From Actinomycetes bacterium (lineage in GTDB: Bacteria; Actinomycetota; Actinomycetes; Actinomycetales; Microbacteriaceae), in contig JAEWDJ010000023.1 in assembly GCA_023390155.1 (NCBI GenBank), forward strand, positions 1-6,183: DNA of 6,183 nucleotides. Direction: 5' to 3'. Below are positions 1-5,127 of the stretch, piece after piece. Every line of letters begins with the position of its first letter. The stretch's first letter is position 1. A program made the translations under genes and the position numbers. Below the pieces are notes generated by a model that had not been told where the DNA came from, searched no databases, and saw nothing but the letters and a program-made list of their open reading frames with translations.

Positions 1-8
1 ACCACACG

Positions 9-53
9 GACGCCAGGGCGCCCCCTCGACGGAGCGCCCTGGCTTCCGGCGTC
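9..53 (-). terminator. GC-rich hairpin, probable intrinsic terminator of the SDR-SDR-YciI operon
   Basis: A perfect 10-bp stem is formed by GCCAGGGCGC (12-21) and GCGCCCTGGC (34-43), with a 12-base loop. A further GAC (9-11)/GTC (51-53) pairing is possible across a bulge. It lies 19 bp past the stop of the leftward YciI-like gene, which is where a terminator is expected. On the minus strand the stem is followed by GTCCGTGTGGT, which has several T/U residues but no true U-tract; this is common for actinobacterial terminators. It could also stop transcription arriving from the left on the + strand. Confidence 0.7.
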
Positions 54-62
54 GGGGATCGA

Positions 63-359
63 TCAGACGTACCTCAGCGTCGACCATCTCTTCACGGTGA
101 CGGTGGTGACGATCTCCGAGCCCACGAGCGGGTCGTTCGCCACGAACGACCTCGCCGCCCCCTCATCTGTGAGCACGGCCATGGCGTGGGTGAGGTCGAT
201 GGTTCCGATCAGGAGCAGCCGGCCGGCGGCGCCCAGGCGATCGGTGTTCGCCCGGTGCGCGTCGTACACGGTGCGTACCCGCTCCGAATCGTCCGGGCTC
301 CACCCGTACTCCACCAGCCAGAGGCCGGCCCGGGCGGGATCACGAGGCGAAGCGGGCAC
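63..359 (-). CDS. YciI-like domain protein (98 aa)
   Basis: This is a small cytoplasmic alpha/beta protein of the YciI/YCII (dimeric ferredoxin-like) superfamily. From the chosen start, residues 13-20 (LWLVEYGW) form the first strand. A helix follows with the family His (H35, in DAHRANTDRL), then the hairpin around GRLLLIGTID (47-56), and the typical C-terminal FVANDPLVG (72-80) with the conserved Asp-Pro (D76, P77), followed by a strand ending VKRW. The His/Asp pair of the family is therefore present. Function is unknown for most members; some related proteins act as small dehalogenase- or lyase-like domains. The GTG at 359 is preferred to the ATG at 377 because GGAGG sits 5 bases before it. 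The gene overlaps the end of the upstream SDR by 20 bp and is last in the operon, so it probably serves the same pathway. The family call is fairly firm; the role is unknown. Confidence 0.8.
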   Translation of the reverse strand: MPASPRDPARAGLWLVEYGWSPDDSERVRTVYDAHRANTDRLGAAGRLLLIGTIDLTHAMAVLTDEGAARSFVANDPLVGSEIVTTVTVKRWSTLRYV

Positions 360-1110
360 CGAGACCTCCGTCCACATCCCAGCTGGCACCCGTGACGAAT
401 CCGGCAGGGGGTGAGACCAGAAACGCCACGACCGACGCGATCTCCTCGGGTCTGCCGATCCGGCCGAGCGGGTGGATGTCCTGAAGGTGCTGCCAGGCCG
501 ACTCCGCATCGGCCCGGTCCCGGTACTGCTGCACCATCGGCGGTGTCTCCACGTAGCCGGGGCACACAGCGTTAACGCGGATTCCGTCCGGAGCGAGTTC
601 GAGGGCCATCGAGCGGGTCAGCCCGAGCATTCCCGCCTTCGCGGCCGCATAGGGAAAGAGGCCGCGGCGGGTCACGTGGGCGTGGATGGAGGCGATATTG
701 ACCACAGCGCCGCTGCCGGTCGATCGCATCCCGGGAAGAACCGCCCTCGTCAGCAGCCAGGCGGCCTTGAGATCGACGGCCATCAGCGCATCCCACTCGG
801 CTGGGTCGAGCGTGTCCACCGTCGCCGGCCGACCGACGCCCGCGTTGTTCACCAGTGCCGTGACCGGCCCCATGTCCGCCTCGACCTCGGCGATGGCCGC
901 CGAGATCCAGTCACCGTCGCTCACGTCGCACTGCACGAAGCGGTGCGGCTCGCCCAGCCGGCCAGCCGCGGCTTCCCCGGTCTTCTCGGAGCGACCCAGG
1001 ATGGCGACAGACCATCCCTGGTCGGCCAGGGCGCGGGCGATCGCGAAGCCGATCCCCTGCGTGCCGCCGGTGACCACGGCGACCGGGGCCGGTTCCTCGC
1101 GCGACGTCAT
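340..1110 (-). CDS. SDR family oxidoreductase (256 aa, classical SDR)
   Basis: This is a cytoplasmic NAD(P)-dependent short-chain dehydrogenase/reductase of classical length. The cofactor motif TGGTQGIG is at residues 14-21, the acidic residue of CDV at D62, NNAG at 88-91, catalytic Ser at S141 (in NIAS), and the YAAAK active site gives Y154 and K158. CPGYVETP (183-190) and the C-terminal GRIGRPEEIASVVAFL (216-231) and DVDGG (245-249) segments are typical of FabG-like members. R40 after the second strand favours NADP(H). The position that is often the tetrad Asn holds Asp (D113, in VDL), a common variant. The ATG at 1110 overlaps the upstream SDR stop as ATGA, so translation is probably coupled. 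The family is certain. Substrate is not readable: it may be a sugar, steroid, acyl or xenobiotic alcohol/ketone. FabG is unlikely because no fatty-acid synthesis genes are nearby. Confidence 0.93.
   Translation of the reverse strand: MTSREEPAPVAVVTGGTQGIGFAIARALADQGWSVAILGRSEKTGEAAAGRLGEPHRFVQCDVSDGDWISAAIAEVEADMGPVTALVNNAGVGRPATVDTLDPAEWDALMAVDLKAAWLLTRAVLPGMRSTGSGAVVNIASIHAHVTRRGLFPYAAAKAGMLGLTRSMALELAPDGIRVNAVCPGYVETPPMVQQYRDRADAESAWQHLQDIHPLGRIGRPEEIASVVAFLVSPPAGFVTGASWDVDGGLGARFAS
365..369 (-). promoter_or_regulatory. Shine-Dalgarno GGAGG that sets the YciI-like start
   Basis: On the minus strand GGAGG is followed by 5 bases (TCTCG) and then GTG at 359-357. It lies within the coding sequence of the preceding SDR, in its Asp-Gly-Gly codons near the C-terminus. 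The in-frame ATG at 377 has no comparable upstream site. Confidence 0.6.
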
Positions 1111-1943
1111 GCCTTCGACAGATCCGTCGAGGCGGCCGATTCCTCCTGCGCCTCGATATCGGTGAGCCGATCGCGCAGCGCGTCGCGGACGATGCGGAAG
1201 GAGTCGCTGCCGGTGACCAGGCGCAACGGTGCCGGCGACTGGTCGACCGTGCCGATGATCGCGGCGGCGACCTTCGCCGGATCGCTGACCGACGGCAGGG
1301 CCGGGTTCTGAATGCCACGGCTCATCGCCGCGGGCGTCCCGTCGTAAGCAGCCATCGGCTCCGGAAGGCGGGAGCTCCCGACGCGGAATCCGGTCGCGGC
1401 GCTACCGGGCTCGACGATGGTCACGCCGATGCCGAACGGCGCCAGGTCTTTCGCGTTCGCCTCCATGAATCCTTCGACTCCCCATTTGCTCGCGTGGTAG
1501 AGCGACGCACCAGGGTTGGTGGCCAGCCCGCCGTAGGTGGAGAGCTGGATGACACGCCCACCGCCCTGGGCGCGAAGGTGCGGAACCGCGGCCCGGAGGA
1601 TCTGGATGGGCCCAACGAGATTGGTGGCGAGTTGATGCTCGATCTGGGCATCCGTGAGTTCCTCGGCCGCGCCGAAGAGACCGTAACCGGCGTTGTTCAC
1701 GATGACGTCGATCCGGCCGAGCTCCGCGAACGCCCGCTCGACGACCGTGCGGATCCGCGCCCTGTCGGTGACGTCGAGCCGTGCGGTCCAGATGCGGTCG
1801 CCGTACCGCTGAACCAGGTCGCCCAGCGAGGCCGTGTCGCGTGCAGTAGCCGCCACCCGATCGCCTCGCTCGAGCAGCTGTTCGGTCATCAGGCGGCCGA
1901 ACCCGCTGTTGGAACCGGTGATGAACCACGTGCGCTGTGTCAT
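1107..1943 (-). CDS. SDR family NAD(P)-dependent oxidoreductase, 17beta-HSD/retinol dehydrogenase-like (278 aa)
   Basis: This is a second SDR, different in type from its neighbour. TGSNSGFG is at residues 9-16, NNAG at 83-86, Asn of the tetrad at N108 (TNLVG), Ser at S135, and YHASK gives Y149 and K153. The PG motif is at 179-180, followed by SAATGF. The SNSGFG cofactor loop, the YHASKWGVEGF helix (149-159) and the C-terminal extension after residue 220 resemble the 17beta-hydroxysteroid/retinol dehydrogenase-like class, which acts on lipophilic alcohols or ketones. R35 in ATAR suggests NADP(H). The ATG at 1943 is chosen because AGAAGGG lies 7 bases upstream; the open frame continues to 2033 but would add 30 residues before the usual SDR start. 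It is first gene of the leftward operon, divergent from an MLTR regulator that probably controls it. The substrate is unknown. Confidence 0.92.
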   Translation of the reverse strand: MTQRTWFITGSNSGFGRLMTEQLLERGDRVAATARDTASLGDLVQRYGDRIWTARLDVTDRARIRTVVERAFAELGRIDVIVNNAGYGLFGAAEELTDAQIEHQLATNLVGPIQILRAAVPHLRAQGGGRVIQLSTYGGLATNPGASLYHASKWGVEGFMEANAKDLAPFGIGVTIVEPGSAATGFRVGSSRLPEPMAAYDGTPAAMSRGIQNPALPSVSDPAKVAAAIIGTVDQSPAPLRLVTGSDSFRIVRDALRDRLTDIEAQEESAASTDLSKA

Positions 1944-1950
1944 GCGCTTT

Positions 1951-1957
1951 CCCTTCT
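1951..1957 (-). promoter_or_regulatory. Shine-Dalgarno AGAAGGG for the first SDR gene
   Basis: Minus-strand AGAAGGG lies 7 bases before the ATG at 1943-1941. It supports that ATG over upstream in-frame starts as far as 2033. Confidence 0.6.
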
Positions 1958-2004
1958 CGAAACCGACCCGGATGGCCGGCGACGTGATCAAGCCTCCGTG
2001 GCTG

Positions 2005-2029
2005 TCGGAGCCGGAAGAAGACCGGCCGA
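2005..2029. promoter_or_regulatory. Inverted repeat at the middle of the divergent gap, candidate regulator operator
   Basis: TCGG (2005-2008), a 2-base bulge and CCGG (2011-2014) are mirrored by CCGG (2022-2025) and CCGA (2026-2029) around AAGAAGA. This gives 8 paired positions. The repeat is centred near 2018, almost exactly midway between the two divergent starts (1943 and 2096). Regulators of this family often sit beside and divergent from SDR genes, so a shared operator here is reasonable. GC-rich DNA gives chance repeats of this size, so it is only a candidate. The rest of the 152-bp gap holds a GGCTGAGCC palindrome (2051-2059) and a CACGTG hexamer (2066-2071). I could not identify a convincing leftward -10/-35 pair. 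Confidence 0.3.
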
Positions 2030-2059
2030 ACACTGGTAGTCGAAGGGACAGGCTGAGCC

Positions 2060-2096
2060 CCGACGCACGTGGTCCGCGGGTCTACGCTGATCGACG
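2060..2096 (+). promoter_or_regulatory. Candidate promoter for a leaderless regulator transcript
   Basis: TACGCT (2083-2088) fits the TANNNT -10 pattern. CCGACG (2060-2065) shares the GAC core of TTGACA with a 17-base spacer. The GTG at 2096 begins 7 bases after the -10 element, where transcription should start, and no Shine-Dalgarno sequence precedes it. This fits a leaderless mRNA, which is common in actinobacteria. Confidence 0.4.
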
Positions 2097-2959
2097 TGGA
2101 ATCTCGGAATCTGCTCGGCGACTTCCTTCGCGCGCGCCGAGAACTCGTCCACCCCGAAGATGTCGGCATCACCGTCGGCCCCAGACGGAGAGTGACCGGG
2201 CTGCGACGTGAAGAAGTCGCACTCCTCGCCGGCATCAGCGCCGAGTACTACCTCCGGCTCGAGCAGGGACGTGACAGACACCCCTCCGACCAGGTGGTCG
2301 AGGCTCTGGCAATCGCCCTGCAGCTCGACCCCGAAGGCCTCGACCACGCCCTCGCCCTCGCCCGGTCGAGAGCACCCCTGCGGAAACCGGCCGCCCGGCC
2401 GAAGGAGCGCGTTCCCGCCGGCATCCGCATGTTCTTGGAAACGGTCAACATGCCGGCGTTCGTCATGAACCGATACCGGGACGTGCTCGCGTCCAACAAT
2501 CTCGCCACCGCCCTGGAGCCCTCCCTCCGGGTGGGCGGCAACAGAGTGCTGTCGCTCTTCACCGACCCGGAAGCGCGCGCCTACCACCCCGACTGGAGCC
2601 AGAACACGGCGAGCGTCGTCGCACAGCTCCGCGCCGACATCGGCGCCGACGAGGACGACCCCCGCTTCCAGGCCCTCGTCGGCGAGCTCTCGATGAAGAG
2701 CGAACGATTCCGCCAGCTCTGGGCACGCCACGACGTCCGCGCGACCGGCGCCCCGACAGGCGTGATCAACCATCCCGTGGTGGGCGAAATGACCCTTCTT
2801 CGAGAAAAACTGGCCGTCCTCGGCGCAGACCGGCTGGTCCTCGTCACCTACCACGCCGAACCGGGATCCGTGTCGGCCGAGCGCCTGGCGATGCTGGGAT
2901 CCTGGTACGCCCCGTCGCGTGCCGGCTCAGACACCGCCGGAGCTGGGCGCGCGGAATAG
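2096..2959 (+). CDS. MmyB-like (MLTR) helix-turn-helix transcriptional regulator (287 aa)
   Basis: This is a DNA-binding regulator with an N-terminal XRE-type helix-turn-helix and a C-terminal MLTR ligand-binding domain (PAS-like). From GTG 2096, the HTH covers about residues 33-60, with the diagnostic LRREEVALLAGIS and EYYLRLEQGRD. A linker rich in Arg, Pro and Ala (90-107) follows. The ligand-binding domain runs from about 108 to 272, including the typical NMPAFVMNRYRDVLASN (118-134), FRQLWARHDVR (205-215) and the closing LVTYHAEPGS (249-258). Domain order and length are normal. GTG 2069 is an alternative start adding nine residues; neither has a clear Shine-Dalgarno site, but 2096 is well placed for leaderless initiation and for the conserved protein start. 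Members studied structurally bind fatty-acid-like ligands and are often divergent from SDR genes, as here. I infer that it regulates the leftward SDR operon and itself. Confidence 0.93.
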   Translation: MESRNLLGDFLRARRELVHPEDVGITVGPRRRVTGLRREEVALLAGISAEYYLRLEQGRDRHPSDQVVEALAIALQLDPEGLDHALALARSRAPLRKPAARPKERVPAGIRMFLETVNMPAFVMNRYRDVLASNNLATALEPSLRVGGNRVLSLFTDPEARAYHPDWSQNTASVVAQLRADIGADEDDPRFQALVGELSMKSERFRQLWARHDVRATGAPTGVINHPVVGEMTLLREKLAVLGADRLVLVTYHAEPGSVSAERLAMLGSWYAPSRAGSDTAGAGRAE

Positions 2960-3056
2960 GGTCTCTGGCCGCTTCCCCGTCGTACGCGACCCGCGGGACG
3001 ATCGAGAGTATTCAGCCCGCTTGCTCATCGGGGTCGCCCGACGCCAGCATGGGCGG
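2960..3056 (+). promoter_or_regulatory. Gap upstream of the methyltransferase with a weak promoter candidate and palindromes
   Basis: TTGCTC (3021-3026) and CAGCAT (3045-3050) are 18 bases apart and could be weak -35/-10 elements. The ATG at 3057 starts 6 bases after the latter, so a leaderless start is again possible. The spacer contains TCGGG-GTCG-CCCGA (3028-3041), a perfect 5-bp inverted repeat that could be an operator. Further left are CCCGCGGG (2990-2997) and GTCG-TACG-CGAC (2979-2990). No hairpin with a T-tract follows the regulator stop at 2959, so read-through from the regulator into the methyltransferase is equally possible. Confidence 0.25.
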
Positions 3057-3662
3057 ATGACGGATCGCCCCACGACGCGCTGGAACCACAACATCCACTA
3101 CCAGCGCCTGGTCGTCGAACGTGTTCCTCCCAGCGCACGAACCGCCCTTGATGTCGGCACGGGCAACGGTCTTCTGGCGGCGGAGTTGCGGGACCGCGTG
3201 CCCGACGTCGTCGGGTTGGACCCGGACGGCGCTGTCTTGGCGTCGGCGCGACGCCAGGATCCGCGGGTGCGGTGGATCCAGGGTGACGTGATGACGTATC
3301 CGTTCGAGCTCGGGTCCTTCGATGTGGTGGCCTCCGTCGCGACCGTGCACCACCTCCCCTCGCTCGATGATGCCTTCCGGCGACTGGCAGAGTTGGCGTC
3401 CCCGGGAGGCGTGGTGGCGATTGTCGGACTGGCGCGGTCGTCGGGTCCACGTGACGCCCTCTTCGACCTCGCGGGGATCGTGCAGCACGCCCGATACCGG
3501 CGCCGGTACGGCCTGTGGGAGCACACGGCGCCCACCGTCTGGCCACCGCCACACACCTACTCCGAGGTTCGGCGCGCCGCGTCACAGGCCATGCCGGGCG
3601 CCGCGTGGTCCCGGCTCACGATGTGGCGGTACTTCCTCTCCTGGGTGAAACCAGCGCGCTGA
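3057..3662 (+). CDS. Class I SAM-dependent methyltransferase (201 aa)
   Basis: This is a cytoplasmic methyltransferase of the Rossmann-fold (Methyltransf_11/25-like) type. SAM-binding motif I is LDVGTGNG (31-38), the acidic residue after strand 2 is in GLDPD (53-57), and motif III is QGDV (75-78). SFDVVASVATVHHLP (87-101) gives motif IV and the post-motif region, and LASPGGVVAIVG (113-124) is the strand 5 turn. The N-terminal TTRWNHNIHY (6-15) is characteristic of an actinobacterial group of unassigned small-molecule methyltransferases. ATG 3057 is chosen because homology-like sequence begins just after it; the open frame extends to 2919 but would overlap the regulator. There is no strong Shine-Dalgarno site (GGGCGG abuts the ATG). 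Acceptor substrate is unknown. It stands alone between the regulator and a convergent transporter, so a shared role with the SDR unit is only a guess. Confidence 0.9.
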   Translation: MTDRPTTRWNHNIHYQRLVVERVPPSARTALDVGTGNGLLAAELRDRVPDVVGLDPDGAVLASARRQDPRVRWIQGDVMTYPFELGSFDVVASVATVHHLPSLDDAFRRLAELASPGGVVAIVGLARSSGPRDALFDLAGIVQHARYRRRYGLWEHTAPTVWPPPHTYSEVRRAASQAMPGAAWSRLTMWRYFLSWVKPAR

Positions 3663-3668
3663 GCTCGC

Positions 3669-3700
3669 ACGCGGCCGGCCGTGGATCCTCCTCCACGCGT
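3669..3700. terminator. Weak bulged hairpin in the convergent gap, possible bidirectional terminator
   Basis: GTGGA (3681-3685) pairs with TCCAC (3692-3696) across a 6-base loop. ACGC (3669-3672) can pair with GCGT (3697-3700) outside it, leaving GGCCGGCC (3673-3680) bulged. It begins 7 bases after the methyltransferase stop. No T-run follows on either side (CCCCCTAACC to the right), so function is doubtful. In the rest of the 139-bp gap (3663-3801), GCACTC (3752-3757) and GAGTGC (3788-3793) enclose a small CGCC/GGCG stem that could serve the leftward transporter gene. Confidence 0.25.
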
Positions 3701-3801
3701 TCCCCCTAACCTCGAGGCCGCCTGGGATCGGAACTGTCGGGGCTCGATGCAGCACTCTCGGCCATCCGCCTGCAGCCCGGCGCATCTGAGTGCGAACCGA
3801 T

Positions 3802-5127
3802 CTAGACGCGCGCCTCATCGCGTTCACCTCCCCGCCGTCGCGGCACCCCCGCGAGGCCGCCAGGACCCCGCAGCCCCCAGGGCCACACCGCCGCGACGGC
3901 GAGGGCACCCGCACCCAGGACGAGGAAGAGCTCGTAGCCTCCTGTCGCGTCGTGGGCGGCGGCGCCGATCAGGGTGCTGATCCCGCCGCCGAGTGCCACC
4001 GCGACGAGGCCGATGCTGAGGGCGCGACCGCTGACGGCGGCGGGGAGGTAGCGCGAGACGACGTAGGCGAGCATGGCGGTCTCGGTTCCGGTCGCGATGC
4101 CGATGGCGGTGGTGATCGCGATGTCGGCAGCACCGGCGGGGACGAGGGCGAGTGCGAGCATGGCGGCGATGGGCACGGCCAGCATCAGGCTCGCGAGGGG
4201 GCGTGTCGGAATGCGATCGAGCAGGAGGCCCGCGACGAGATTCCCGATCAGCAGTCCGGCCCCGAGCAGGCTCTGTCCGATCACGGCTTCGGCGGAGGAG
4301 TGCATCCGCTCCTCCAGCAGGGGGACGAGATGGCTCTGCATGCCCCCGTAGCCGAGGGCCGCGAAGAAGCCCCACCCGATGATCACGTAGAGGTTGCGGG
4401 TGCGGAACAGGGTGCGCCAGCCGTCCGGACGCCCGGCGGCCGTGGGGGCTCGGGTCGTCTGGATGGCCTGGACGACCTCGGCTGCCCCGGTGGTGCCGGT
4501 GGGCGGTTCGTCGTGGGGACGCGCGGTGCGTGGATGCGACCGGATGAGCAGCAGCGCGGGAACGCCGGCGAGCAGAGCGGTCTGCACGCCGAACGCCAGG
4601 AAGGCGCCCTGCCACCCGACGCCCGCCACGAGGGCTCCGGCGACGAGCGGGTTGACGATGGCGCCGAGACAGGCGCCGGCGAAGAGGATGCCCAGGGCGG
4701 CACCGCGTCGTCGGCTGAACGCGGCCCCGACGGCCTTGGCCAGGGGGACCGTGCTGGCGCCGAAGCTCGCGGCGTAGGTCACGAGGAACAGCAGGGAGAA
4801 TCCGACCTGGCCGACCGGTATCGCCCCGAGGGCGAGCAGGCTGGCCGTCTGGACGCCGAGCGAGGCCAGGACCAGGACGCGGAGGTTCAGACGGTCGGCA
4901 GCCCACCCGGTCAGAGGGATGAGGACGGGGGCGAGCAGCGTGGCGATCGTGAGGACGCTGTAGGTCGCCGTGCGGGACCATCCGAAGCTGGACTCGATGG
5001 CTGCGGAGAAGATGCCGAAGGTCTGGACGAGGAAGCCGACCGCGCTGAACGCGAGCACCAGGGAGGCGCCGATCAGGAGCCTCCCGTCACCGTCGGCGCG
5101 GTCGAGGGGACCACCCGGGGGCGTCAC
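3802..5127 (-). CDS. Major facilitator superfamily transporter, monocarboxylate/OFA-like (441 aa)
   Basis: This is a 12-helix inner-membrane secondary transporter. Hydrophobic segments begin at about residues 17, 54, 84, 107, 144 and 171 in the N-terminal half. A hydrophilic central loop covers about 197-240 (with RSHPRTARPHDEPP), and six more segments lie between 245 and 416. FGWSRTATYSVLT (48-60) after helix 1 and the motif A-like GWAADRLNLR (74-83) are typical of MFS members related to monocarboxylate porters. SRRRGAALGI (138-147) is the usual loop before helix 5. GTG 5127 is chosen: its GTGA overlaps the amidase TGA by 4 bases and the first helix follows 16 residues later; an ATG at 5211 would overlap the amidase by 88 bp. 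The amidase partner suggests uptake of an amide or export/uptake of the acid product. Direction and substrate are inferred, not shown. Confidence 0.92.
   Translation of the reverse strand: MTPPGGPLDRADGDGRLLIGASLVLAFSAVGFLVQTFGIFSAAIESSFGWSRTATYSVLTIATLLAPVLIPLTGWAADRLNLRVLVLASLGVQTASLLALGAIPVGQVGFSLLFLVTYAASFGASTVPLAKAVGAAFSRRRGAALGILFAGACLGAIVNPLVAGALVAGVGWQGAFLAFGVQTALLAGVPALLLIRSHPRTARPHDEPPTGTTGAAEVVQAIQTTRAPTAAGRPDGWRTLFRTRNLYVIIGWGFFAALGYGGMQSHLVPLLEERMHSSAEAVIGQSLLGAGLLIGNLVAGLLLDRIPTRPLASLMLAVPIAAMLALALVPAGAADIAITTAIGIATGTETAMLAYVVSRYLPAAVSGRALSIGLVAVALGGGISTLIGAAAHDATGGYELFLVLGAGALAVAAVWPWGLRGPGGLAGVPRRRGGERDEARV

Noticed and set aside
63..509. 148-residue version of the YciI-like protein starting at 509
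   Set aside because: The extra N-terminal residues are Arg/Ser-rich shadow sequence of the overlapping SDR; the YciI-like domain begins only near residue 57 of that version.
340..1110. Assignment of the second SDR as FabG (3-oxoacyl-ACP reductase)
   Set aside because: The motifs are shared by many FabG-like SDRs, and no acyl carrier protein or ketosynthase genes are nearby.
472..1311. 279-codon open frame on the + strand across the two SDR genes
   Set aside because: The translation is Arg/His/Gly-rich without motifs, and both SDRs on the other strand carry complete catalytic sets.
1494..2039. 181-codon open frame on the + strand opposite the first SDR
   Set aside because: Antisense to a gene with intact Ser-Tyr-Lys and cofactor motifs, and no family pattern of its own.
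2066..2071. CACGTG as a specific operator
   Set aside because: The flanking bases are not symmetric, and a 6-bp palindrome is expected by chance in GC-rich DNA.
1988..2854. 288-codon open frame on the minus strand opposite the regulator
   Set aside because: No recognisable domain; it lies antisense to a well-supported HTH regulator and is explained by codon bias.
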